DNA of 31,346 bases from Ichthyophonus hoferi (Eukaryota; Opisthokonta; Ichthyosporea; Ichthyophonida; Ichthyophonidae), in the NCBI GenBank assembly GCA_002751075.1, contig NAOQ01000580.1, forward strand, positions 9,913 through 41,258. The letters are read 5' to 3'. Below are positions 1-10,489 of this stretch, piece after piece. A program made the position numbers and the translations under genes. The notes beneath the pieces are model-generated. The model ran no database searches. It saw only the letters and a program-made list of their open reading frames with translations, and was not told where the DNA came from. Position 1 is the stretch's first letter, and each line of letters opens with the position of its first letter.

Positions 1-557
1 CTGTACTGTATTGTATTGTATTGTATGGCACGGTATTAGCACACATGTACATATAGTTATCACCATACCTTGCTAATCCAATGTAAAAGCCCACTTTGCG
101 TTGAAGAGAGACTATTGATGATTAGACATTAGTTAAAAGGACAAGCCTATATATGGTAATATATATGCATATATATCTATATAGATGCAAATATGTATAC
201 ATTGGTAAGTCAATTAAAATAAAGACATGACATCATAAATTGTGTGCGCTTCTCCCCATCCTAGGCCAAGCCTAACCTTCTTATAAAACTTAAAATGCAC
301 TTTCTGTAGAGCTAAAATAATATTTTATCTCCGTATAAGTTCATAGATATGTGCATGTGTATGTATATACCTGTTTATATGCGCTTATATGTATACGTGT
401 ATATATGTTTGTACGTGTATGTATGTATATCTATATCTATATGTACGTGACTAACTGTACATATATATATATATATACCCACACTTACCCTCCCCCTCTC
501 CCCTTCATCTCTTTCTCCCTCCACTTCCTCCCTCAACCCCCACCCTTCTCCCTTCAC
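1..557. other. Non-coding stretch left of the first exon
   Basis: AT-rich sequence with a short TGTAT pentamer run at 1-28, TA/GTATA-rich low-complexity sequence at about 340-478 and a pyrimidine-rich (C/T) block at about 480-557. If the minus-strand exon at 558-711 is real, this stretch is its first intron, and the next exon lies left of the window; I found no convincing acceptor plus coding segment here. Open frames in this stretch are low-complexity (Tyr/Ile/Val-rich) and look like chance. Confidence 0.5.
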
Positions 558-711
558 CTTGGTGTTGGTGTATAGGAGCTATTTTAGCAACATCAGTTAA
601 TATCGCGTTCTGCGCAGCCACCTCTACCGACTCATCCCCTATCCACCGTAACTGACCGGGAGGTGCATGACCTGATAGGCCAATAGCCTGAAGAGAGGCT
701 GAGAACACCAT
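558..711 (-). CDS. First coding exon of an unrecognised gene (partial)
   Basis: On the minus strand an ATG at 711 opens 51 codons plus one base, ending at a plausible donor (CAAG|GTGAAGG) at 558/557. The peptide begins MVFSASLQAIGLSGHAPPGQ and continues LRWIGDESVEVAAQNAILTD. Its composition is balanced and about half G+C, well above the flanking 30-35%, as in the exons of the better-supported genes here. A C/T-rich tract lies just upstream of the ATG on the minus strand, resembling a short 5' leader. The rest of the gene would lie left of the window. I do not recognise the family. Coding status rests on composition and the donor only, so it could also be an isolated relic. Confidence 0.5.
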
Positions 712-1128
712 GAAGGAAATGAATGGGTGTGGGTGTAGGAGGGGGAACGAGAGAGATGGGGTTTGAACGTTTGTAGTTGGTGTGTTGTATGCACATATAT
801 TGCTGTTTCTATATTGACGTATGGTAATGTGTGTAATTTTTAATTTTGGTTATAAAATATCTAATTTTTAAGATTAAATTAAATAACCAAACATTGGCAA
901 AATAATGCGAATATGAAGGTATTTTTATTATATTTTTAGCTTCTTATTGTAATTGTACAGATTAAACTAATTGATGGCCGTTAATTTGTCATACTATCCA
1001 TTGAATTATCTTAAAATAGATATGGACCAATAGACTCCTAGTGATTGATTACCACCAGTCGCCGCCGCAATTATACTTCAAACGTAGTGTATTATATGCA
1101 TTATATATATTATGTTTATTATATTTAC
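712..1128. other. Upstream/intergenic AT-rich stretch
   Basis: Lies between the putative start of the minus-strand exon and the left LTR of the first retroelement fossil. The part next to the ATG (about 712-760) is C/T-rich on the minus strand and may hold leader or promoter. Beyond that it is AT-rich with no open frame or repeat I can support. Confidence 0.4.
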
Positions 1129-1659
1129 TGTTAAAACAGGAATATTTAATTGATTCATATGTAGTCTGAGAAAATAGTTAGTGCAGTCTGTTAGTGTTAA
1201 ACGGCAATCTAAGATGATCTATCAAAATTGAACCCGCCAATGATAGAGATCCTGCAGCTATCTAAAAAGCCATTTCAGATCATGTTTTGGGTTCACATAG
1301 CAGCACATTGCTTAGGCAATTCTGCCTGACAAGTCCTGCCAACTTGTTTAATAATAAAATTGTGTCTTAACATATCTGTACTCCGTGTATGCAATGGGAC
1401 TCGTTAAAACGTCTTTTAATTTGGTATTCTCTCTTCTAAACGAATACAGGTAATAGAAACGCTTCTGTCTCTACTTATTATTCCCAACGTGGTATCAGAG
1501 AAAGCATAAATAGTTTATTATATCATGGTAGTGACACCAAGACAACGCACAAAACATTGGGCAACACCCATATATCTCAGCCGTCAGGCACCAGACACCA
1601 GATGCCAGTGCCTGAAACAGAGCCAGACCTTACAACAGAGTCGGAATCAGAGCTCGCAA

Positions 1660-1696
<37 letters not shown>

Positions 1697-1760
1697 CGAC
1701 CGAGCAGGAACATTTAATATACAGTTTGGTAAACTTTCTCCGGCTTTTTTTTTACAATAT
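1129..1760 (+). mobile_element. Copia-like miniature LTR element fossil, copy 1
   Basis: A left LTR runs from TGTTAAAACAGG at 1129 to TTATTATTCCCAACG at 1489 (about 361 bp, shorter than the 628-bp LTR at 3758-4385). It is followed directly by TGGTATCAGAG (1490-1500), a primer-binding site of the initiator-Met-tRNA type typical of Ty1/Copia elements. The internal part holds the family's CAGAGCCA-type hexamer array at about 1615-1710, which encodes a Glu-Pro repeat, followed by the conserved AGTFNIQFG-like segment. Similarity to the other copies fades near 1760 and no clear right LTR follows. It is an old, truncated copy with no protease, integrase or reverse transcriptase. Family assignment rests on the PBS, LTR ends and internal match to four other copies. 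Confidence 0.75.
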
Positions 1761-2218
1761 GATATGATAATATTGAAATTTTTCAGAATCGGTTTTTGAG
1801 AAAAGGTGGAATTAATACAAGGGTTCACATAATAATTAAGGAGCAGAGACGGTCGAGCCAATACACCACTCTTCAGTCATATAAAAACTATTATTATTAA
1901 TGTAAGTTATAAGAAGTCGTTTTCTGGAATTCAATGTATCTTTGTATGTAATTATATTATGTTTATATTTTCTAAAGAGGTTGAAGTACATAATCCAGAT
2001 AATTCACTTGAAGGCCAACTACTAAACGGCAATCAACAAATAGTACTCAGTATCTCCGATACTCTTACAATTTTTAATAGTATATAAGGGTTGTGTCTGA
2101 CAAGATTTGCGTCTTGTATTTTCTACAGTTACACTGAATAAAGCTTTTTTGTTTTGATATAGTTTTTTATTAACAGAAATAATACTTATTAGTAATATAT
2201 GAATGTAGGTATGTACGT
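1761..2218 (+). other. AT-rich spacer with an LTR-like TATA/AATAAA block
   Basis: Between copies 1 and 2. Bases about 2040-2145 carry TATATAAGGG, then a short GC-richer segment, then AATAAAGC about 55 bases on. This spacing resembles the promoter-to-poly(A) part of an LTR. It does not match the miniature family's LTR, so it may be the remains of another element or chance. Confidence 0.25.
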
Positions 2219-4385
2219 AATTAAAACACGAATATTTAATTAATTTGGGTATCTCTTTATATAATATAATAATTTGACGTTTGTGTAAAAGTATTTTCGG
2301 CTGAGTTAGCAGTAGACAATACTTGATATTAATCCGCTTTCAATAGAAGACAATGTAATGGCAGGCGTATATGCTGATTCTATCTCTAATCGTTTGTTGC
2401 ATTTGTATTCGGCTATAAGTGCAGGAGGTTTTCCTGCCTTAATCAGCTTGGGCGCAATAGTGCTTATGGCACAGTTTGCTCTATCAGTGAGGGGGGTTAT
2501 ATTTGTGTATACGTAGTTGGACTTAAAAGTTACTAAACAATTGTGTATTATTGGTAGGGGGAAGATCCTTAGAACACTGCTTATTCATAAGTGCTCGGCT
2601 CATCAATATCAATGGGACCGATCGTAAAAATATTGTTCACAGATGATCACTGGAGGCCACTAGAATTCTCTTATCTTGTCTAAATGATCTAATGCTATTT
2701 TTTCCTAATCTGATTGGCTCAATAGCTACTTATCTCATTTAATTCTAGTGCTCACATTCTATGTATTGATTGACAAATAAATCTACTTTATTAAGAACGT
2801 TGATCCGCTAGTTATTACGAGAACTTTGGCTGATCTCTATTTTCATTTGTAGTTGAAGGATTTTGTATATAGTTATAATCGTTAATATTATTAGCAATTG
2901 TTATTACATATGTAGCCCGGGAAAATAGGAAAGTACAATCTATTGGAACAACCGCAATTCAAGATGATCTATTGAACTAGTTTGCAGCCAATTTATTAAA
3001 CCTTTCAGATAGCATGTTTTGGGGTACAGATAAGATAACTCAATGATGAGGTATCCTGCCTAAGACAAGTCCTGCAACTTGTTTAATAATAAAAATATTT
3101 TTTGGCCTATCTGTACTCTGTGTATGGAAAGGGATACGTTTAAATGCCCCTTAACGTGGTACTCCCTCTCCTACTAAACGGATATAGGTTACAGGAGCGC
3201 TTCTATCTCTGCTTATTATTCCTGACATGACGGCAAAGCAAGCCTAAATAGTTATCATGGCCACAAAATCAAATATTTTAATTAAATCAGCAATCTACGA
3301 ATGCCGAGAACACCTCATTACAACCCTACATCTATCTACTGACCTCTTCGTGTGAAGATTCAATTTTATTGCATCTACACAGTATTCAAATCTGCATTTG
3401 AACTATCAACATTTCCAGCCTCAAAATGACACCAAGTTAACGTACAGAATAACTAGGCAACTACCATATATCACCTCAGCTGCCAGACGCCAGAAGCCAG
3501 GGCCTACAACAGAGCCAAAGCCAGAGCCAGAGCAAGCAGGAACATTTAAAATACAGTATGGTCAAATGTCTTCCATTGTTTTATGCATTGGGTGGCATGC
3601 CACAGTCGCCTCAGAATGTCAACAGAAATTCTCCGGTTCATTTTGTGAGTCGTGAGCCTACAGCTAAGTGGTTACCACATTCTCGTTCTTTTCATATTTC
3701 TTTTCCCTTTGTTCATGGTTTTTATGCCCTAAGGGAAATAATCCGTCTAAGGGGGAGTGTTAAAACAAATATTTAATTAATTTAGGTATTTATATGGCTA
3801 TAATTATTTAATATTAATAGCTATCTTCGGATTATATTTATAATATAAACAATTATACAAAAGATATTTATGATAGGTGATTAATATAAGGTAGCTATAC
3901 TTCATTACTTTTCTAGCTGTTTATTCTTATAAAAATGGCTGCTATTCCAAAGGAACTTATCCGGTAAAGGGGACTGCGCATTGCACCTAATTCAAAAGAG
4001 TAGACCAGCTACATCAGTACTGCACGTGGTGTGCCAAACCATGATTATTACAGATGTAGCTTGGGAAAATAGATTGTGTTATCTGTTCGATCTATTGGTG
4101 TGGAATGGCATTCCAAGATGATCTTTCGAAATTGAACCAGCCAAGGCAGCCAAGGGTAGATTGAAGTCGTGTGACAATATGATAAGCCATTTCAGATTAG
4201 ATGTTGTGAAGTCCAGATAACTCGTTGCTTAACTGACTTGTTTAATAATAAAAACATAGCTTCGCATATCTATACCCAGTTATGCAAAGGGACACGTTAA
4301 AGCGCATCTTAATTCGATATTCTCTCTCCCTCTAAACGAATGTAGGTTGCAGGAATGTTCCTATCTCTACTTATTATTCCTAACA
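2219..4385 (+). mobile_element. Copia-like miniature LTR element fossil, copy 2 (both LTRs)
   Basis: The right LTR is the best preserved of the family. It starts TGTTAAAACAAAT at 3758, directly after a polypurine tract (AAGGGGGAG), and ends TTATTATTCCTAACA at 4385: 628 bp with TG..CA ends and a short TGTTA/TAACA inverted repeat. The left LTR runs from about 2219 to 3227 and appears enlarged by about 600 bp of unrelated sequence (about 2280-2870). The internal part (3228-3757, about 530 bp) has a degraded primer site, an 85-codon open frame at 3398-3655 with a short Glu/Pro repeat, and no pol domains. The two LTRs differ at very many sites by eye, so the insertion is old. The element is broken. 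Confidence 0.82.
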
Positions 4386-5037
4386 TACATATGTGTGTAT
4401 TGATCCAAACTATAAGCACACAGAAATTAATGGTTTTAAACGACTTTAGTGTAATACAAATTCACCATCTATTGGCTCACAAACATATTAACCAATCATA
4501 AACATGCATAAGCAAATTTAAAATGGCTAGTACAATCAAACCAAGGGTGTAACTAAGCATCAATTGCGAACCATTCACAGCAAAGCACATAAATTAATTT
4601 AAATTTATTTATAATTTTTATATCCCAAGTCGGGTATCTGGAGACAATCCATCAAAAGAACCCTATTTTCCTGGCCACAACTCCATTCCATCTCTTCCCT
4701 CCCATCTCATATCTTCAGAGACGCCAGTACACTGGTTAACTCTAGCGCCACAATATATATATATATAATTTAAATATTATATTGAAAAAACCCCTCCAAG
4801 TATTGGTGGCAATATCTATATCATATCAAAGTAGGCCTACAACTGAGTATGTACATATACTACATGCACATCACTATTTCCTAAATGAAATAACGACATA
4901 AGAGTGTGGATCTTAAAAATAGAATCTATGTAGTAATAAAATAAGAATCAATGTAGTAATAAAATAAGAATCAACTAGATATATATATATAACAGATGAT
5001 TACGCATGTATGTATATAGTAAGTATATAATATAATT
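4386..5037. other. Intergenic stretch between LTR fossil and GATA gene 3' end
   Basis: AT-rich sequence. A C/T-rich block at about 4660-4740 stands out in composition but gives no supportable exon in any frame. There is a short TA repeat at about 4753-4768, and two near-identical neighbouring short blocks at about 4926-4975 (the string GTAGTAATAAAATAAGAATC occurs twice). The 3' untranslated part of the minus-strand GATA gene should lie at its right end. Confidence 0.4.
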
Positions 5038-7795
5038 CTAAATTTCATAGGGCTTAAATAGATGTCCAGAAGCAGGAGCTCCCACTGGGACGGCCTTTTC
5101 CACTCCCTCTTTTCCCATCTCTGCTTGCCACTTCTGGGCAGGCATAGCAGCCAATTCATCCGCGTTGTAAGGCTTCTCCAACCCTTGTTCAGTCCAATAT
5201 CCATATGTACTACTAAGCACACAGGAGGTAGCCACTTGATGGTTAGCAAGTGTTTGACGTCGACGGGATTTTGGAACGACTGCTTTGCACTGTTTGTGTT
5301 GTTTGTGCTTGTATTTAAGACCGCATGCATTGCAGCGATTTACCTGAGAGTGAGAGAGGGAAGGTTAGAGAAGATCAAACTGGTGGTTCCAGGAATAGCA
5401 ATGCATGAGACGCTTTGATAATGTCTAATAATATATATATATTATACATACATGTTCCATTTATCATACATACAAACATATAAAAAACATACACAGTTAT
5501 CTACATAGATGCTACTATATTATTCTTTATGCATCCATACATACACCCTATCATATCATCATACATACATCTGCAATACCTTAAATGAATATACCTTAAT
5601 CAACCAGATAATATATAAAGAAATCGACTATATATTATACTTTTTCAAAAAGATTCATTCTAACCCTACAAGACCGCAACCATTTTCCACTTACCGATCC
5701 GCCAGGTCCTCTACGCCATTGGGGGGTATCTGTTTTACCACACTCTGAACATCTTCTAGGATTAACAGTAACTTTAATTGGGTCTGAAACCAAATTTTCC
5801 GCTGGAATTAGAGGTGGAGGAGGGCGTGTATTGGCTGGTTTTAATTTACGGGGAACCGAAAGGGGAAGGTGTGAGGGTTGTGAGGCTGTGTGTTGTGGTG
5901 GCAGGTATAATTTCCCACATCTATTAACATATTCAAATGGTCTCTGGGGATTAATTGCACCTTCTGTTTTAAACACGGGTCCTCTAGGGAGACCAGAAGA
6001 GCCTCTAACGCCATTAGAGCATACATTTTGAAAATTTGCAATAGGCACCTCAGATTGATTATCCATCTGGGTTGACGGCTGTAAATGTTCAGGGCATGGA
6101 GGATAACGCACTCCTGCCTGCTGTTCATTGGCCTCATCATAATTTGAAGGGCCCGAGAGCGCACGAGATCCAATCATATTCTCTGTATAATTTTTTTCTG
6201 AAATGGGATAAGAAACATCAAGGCTTCTGCTAGAAAGTTGCCTATTTGAATTCTGATCCGGGTGATAGTTGAAGTAGGTCTCGGGGGTTGAGAACCTATG
6301 TTGTGGCTGTCTGCGACCCCTATTAGGAAGTAGGGGGCGTAGGTTAGTATAGGGTTGGTATGGCTATTTGTGAAGTGTTTAACATATTTTATAAAAAAGA
6401 AGGATGCTTATAAGAAAAGATAAGAGAAAGATAAACAAAAAGACATATAGGTAGGGAAGAGAAGATGAGGCAGGATGTATATATACCATAGATAGATAGA
6501 GAAAAAAATATCGATATATAGTATAGCATATAGTGAATAGTAGTATATAGCGTAATAAATGCTATAGCGTACGTGCGACATAGAGTATACCGTATATACT
6601 ATAAACAAAGAAAAAGAAATGCACATAGCATATATACATAAACAACACATACGCATATACATATACATATAGCAGTAAACATACATACCATTCAGGCCTC
6701 CATGACTCTCCCCCCTCCTCTCTTAAAGAGTTGGGACAATTCTCATTAAACCTTTCCCGTTCTAACTCAGTATAACTACCATATTGTTGCATATTATGCC
6801 CATTCTTTTGATACTCCTCAATACTGTTATCAAAATTGCTCTGTGTTTGTGGGTGCACAGGTTTCGAGGGAAAAGTATCGGGCCTCATTTCAGATATATC
6901 TAACTCTCGCAATAGCGATAGTCCGGGAGTATGCTTCATTATATCTGGCTCACTACTAGAGTGTCTTTTATAATATCCCGCATATGGTGTAGATATGTTG
7001 GAAGACCAAGGGCGATAATTGGGTGGGAAGGCCTTATTATCAGTTTGTTCGATAATTGACTGGTTAGGAGGGGGTGGAGGTGGTTCATTTTTTTGAGAAT
7101 AAGAATCACCAGCCTCTGATTTGAACGCTTTATTTGACGGTGATGTCCACGGTCTGTTTCAATTGATTGCATAAACGTCAGCTAATACTCCCTCGTATGT
7201 TTTACTGCTTCATGTCTAATGTTCAAAGACAATTGTATTCAAGTCCAACATGCCCTCCGTAAACCCTTTTCGTAAAACAATAAAGTTGCGTGTTTTTCAT
7301 TAAAAATTTATATTTTATATTATATTATATATAGATATATATATATATATATATCTCTCTCTCTCTCTCTCTGAAAAAATATAAAATAAAATGTAACGTA
7401 TCTTAGACTTGCAAACTGCAAAAGAACAACTTACAAACTCTACGTATATTATATGCACAAACAAACATACCCGTATAACAATGTTCGTACATAAAAAAAA
7501 AATTCCTTCCCTCCCATTCCTACGGCACTACATTTATATATATATCAACCTACATAAAACATAAATTAAACAACAATGAACCTATTATCAAAATATAAAA
7601 CACTTAATTATCCGTAAGTAGATGATTAAACGAAAAAAAAAATGGGAAAATAAACGACAGATAATAAAAAAACGGGGCAACGTCAACAATGACATACCGA
7701 GAGATGCTGGTATTTTCATACGGGTTATATGTGTAAGCCTCCCTTTGAATTCTGTGTGCCCCGTCTGAAGTTGCGAGGCGTGTTTCATACATCAT
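5038..7795 (-). CDS. GATA-type zinc-finger transcription factor, four exons
   Basis: Exons (minus strand): 7698-7795, 6689-7153, 5695-6319, 5038-5343. They join in phase to 497 codons. Start is ATG at 7795 (MMYETRL); stop is TAG at 5038. The exon at 6319 has a textbook acceptor with a TACTAAC branch point and C/T-rich tract. The single zinc finger is at about residues 378-403: CSECGKTDTPQWRRGPGGS at the end of exon 3, then VNRCNACGLKYKHKQ at the start of exon 4. Cys378, Cys381, Cys400 and Cys403 give CX2CX18CX2C. GATA fingers bind (A/T)GATA(A/G) sites in promoters, so the product is very likely a nuclear DNA-binding regulator. A basic stretch (KSRRRQ) follows the finger. The N-terminal 370 residues are low-complexity, rich in Pro, Ser and Asn with a PPPPPP run, and have no other domain I can see. 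Intron 3 splits the finger. The usual Leu before CNACG is Arg here. The class resembles fungal or plant X18 fingers; target pathway unknown. Confidence 0.85.
7332..7372. repeat. Compound microsatellite (AT)n(CT)n
   Basis: About 22 bases of AT dinucleotides run straight into about 20 bases of CT dinucleotides. The run sits inside the first intron of the GATA gene (7154-7697). Confidence 0.85.
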
Positions 7796-9387
7796 AACGA
7801 GTAAAAGCTATTACTAGAAAGCTATGACTAGATCAATATTACTGCAATTTAATTACTAAACGGTTTTAGTTTGATTTTTAGGCTGTAGTTGAAGTCGTAT
7901 AATATAAAACTTTTATTTTATTCACTCAATTGGTTTTTACGCTTGTCATCGCAGGTGTGCATAAGGTTTTTCAATTGTACAAAACTGTATCCAACGCATA
8001 CAGTTTTCTTTTGAGTAGAAAAATTGAATACAAAACAACAAACCAAAATAGTATGTAGTAGTAGTACAGGAATTGGCCGTTGAAGAGAAGTTAAAAATTA
8101 AAAATTAAAACGACAAAACACCTACATGTGCGAGTGAAAGTATTAGTTAAAAGATATTTATGGCTAAGGAGCAGCTTCTACCTAACTATAAATATATACT
8201 ATAAATATATACACCAGTATATTTAAACAAATATTTTAGAAAAGAAAAAAAACCAAGGCTTAACGGTGTTTAAATACAGATGTGAATTCACTACGTGCAT
8301 TTATATATACACTAAAAATATATTATATACATAGTATTGTATATTCATATGAGTTGTATGCAGTGCATGTACGCATGGAGATATTGGAGCATAAGCTGGG
8401 GGCATACCCCAGATCGGGACATAATGGTCCTATCACCACATAAGAAACTACCAGAAGATCGATTTTTTGTGATCGTGTTTTTATTGGTCTATAGTTACCA
8501 ATTACATTTGACATCTAGATTGAGCGGATGGCACGTCATTTATAATTAGCTCGATCAATATTTTCTTTCAGTTGATTGATGGACACTATGCTTTGATTTT
8601 CCGAATCGATTGGTATATCCAATGGGGCAATCACTGGATGGTAAACCCACACATTTTGAGGTATATTGTTATAGCAATATATAACTTATATTATAAATTA
8701 ATTAAAATATGTGGATGAATTATTTAATTGATGATATATCATAGCATCTAACACGCCAGATAATATATAATACAGGGGTTCTACGCATATATAAACACTC
8801 CTCTATGACTTGTCATCTTGATGGAGAGCAGTGGTGCATTCCTATACCCAATAGAATAATGGCTTCAAGCTCATCCTCTATGCTATTGGTTTACTAAGGG
8901 ACGCTTATATACCTTGTTTAACACTTTAGTCCTCTCCACTAATGTGTTGTCCGAGATGATGCAACCACGCATGATACCCTCAGATAGATACTTAGATACT
9001 ATGAATTATTTATAGTATGACGCCTAAGTTATCACATAAATTGTAAGATTAACCAATGGACTATTTGCATATTATCTGTTTAACTAAATTCCGCACGAAC
9101 AAAATATGATCTTTTAGTTCGCTCAACAAGATAATGCAATGACCATACATATATCTCGTATAATCTGAAAACTGAAAAACCTCTACTCCGGCATACATGC
9201 CATGAGCGGATTACGAATACTACTCCGGCTATCAAAGGTGGTCCCCCGCCTCCCATCTTAAAGTGACGAATTACCTTTATCTGAAGAAATTACTTCAGCT
9301 GATTGCCTGCAAATTGAAAAATACACCGTTTTAACAATTTACAGCTGTAACCTGTATCAACTTCCACATTTGTAAAAGTTAAGAAGG
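7796..9387. other. Non-coding stretch upstream of the GATA gene
   Basis: The right flank of the GATA start codon should hold its promoter; I see no defined box. The rest is AT-rich. Weak local features are CTATAAATATATA doublets near 8185-8210 and a C/T-rich patch near 9240. The short open frames here have no coding character that I can support. Confidence 0.4.
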
Positions 9388-10489
9388 AAGGATATAAAAT
9401 TTCCCGATTAAACTCGGAAACTTTTCCAAAATAGTAATTCTTTCTTTTAATATCTGCTTCCAAAAATCGTTTCCGCTAAGGTTGCAGTAATACATTAAAG
9501 TATCTGTTTTAAAGGTTCTTCTCAATAATAGAACTTAGTTATTAACTTACCTATGGTGGTGCGCTTTTACTATGACGTCAACTCTCAGTAACGTCATCGG
9601 GTCAAAATGCTTTAAGATTATTCAAAAAATTAATTGTGATGCATGCATGTCAGTTGAGTATTCAAAGATGACCTTCTTGGTTTATATTCTATGATATCTT
9701 AATCGAATAAAGAACATGTACTTGGAAAAGATAATAAACTTCACTTTCACTAATATTAACTTGCTTGAAATTTTTAATTATTTATTTTGACCTATCATGA
9801 TACAAAGGAAATATAATATCCCCAAATTTATATGTACTAACTTACAGGCGGCCATCAATGTTGTGGCCGCACCGAGATTCCGAGGAGTCAGAGAGTTATG
9901 GACGCTTTCTAATACGCCGATAAGTCTGGTCGAGTCCAAGACTACTCTAACTGTTTCTCTAAGCAAAGCATCTAAGCAGGCAAAGTTTAAAAAGCCATCG
10001 AATATTGGGCATGGATGAATCTACGCCACAGAGATCATTCAACCGCATTTCAACTTTTCCATTAGCATGCATCTAAAGAATATTTCCCTATCTGTTGTAA
10101 TATCACTGAGTTGGAGTGCTCCTAAAATAATGTGATTGGGTGCAAGGATCATAGATTACCTGGATCAAATTTTACCAACGCTTCAATCAAAATCAGATTT
10201 GAATATCAATATCATTGACCAATGACTTAATCTTGTCATGCTCATCACAATCACAAGAGTTCAAACTCGAACCTATCAACCCAAACATTTAAATAGATAC
10301 CGAGTATCAGTTTACCTGAATCACAACTTATCAGCAAATCAATCAGAAGAGTACTGACAAAAACTCTTGAGAAGAGGGAAAGGCCCATAAGTAATGTCTG
10401 ACTAAAATATTATTTTTTACCACCCTGCTTACAGATAATATTATTGAAGTCATTTCATCATTATGTGTTCCTTTTAAAATCTGTACGAC
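9388..10489 (-). pseudogene. Decayed coding relic, family unknown
   Basis: Several minus-strand segments read as ordinary protein while their surroundings do not. Examples are VVQILKGTHNDEMTSI (about 10.43-10.49 kb), LFSRVFVSTLLIDLLISCDS (about 10.3-10.4 kb), RETVRVVLDSTRLIGVLESV with NSLTPRNLGAATTLMAA (about 9.84-10.02 kb) and YYCNLSGNDFWKQILKERIT (about 9.4-9.5 kb). G+C rises to about 45% in the third. The pieces lie in order but are broken at several places. Some junctions resemble GT..AG introns of only about 35-45 nt, far smaller than introns of the intact genes here, so they may be chance. It could be a dead host gene, a transposon gene or an endogenised viral gene; I do not recognise the family. 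Similar low-quality protein-like frames may extend to about 11.1 kb. Confidence 0.4.

Noticed and set aside
351-575. 74-codon plus-strand frame
   Set aside because: Tyr/Ile/Val and Pro-rich low complexity, produced by GTATA and CCT repeats; no coding character.
1577-1861. 94-codon minus-strand frame with a Gly-Ser repeat
   Set aside because: It is the antisense reading of the GAGCCA hexamer array in LTR copy 1; the opposite frame has segments shared with other copies.
5062-5418. 118-codon plus-strand frame
   Set aside because: Antisense shadow of the last exon of the GATA gene and its flank.
6408-6686. 92-codon minus-strand Tyr/Met/Ile-rich frame
   Set aside because: Lies in the second intron of the GATA gene and is made of TA-rich repeats.
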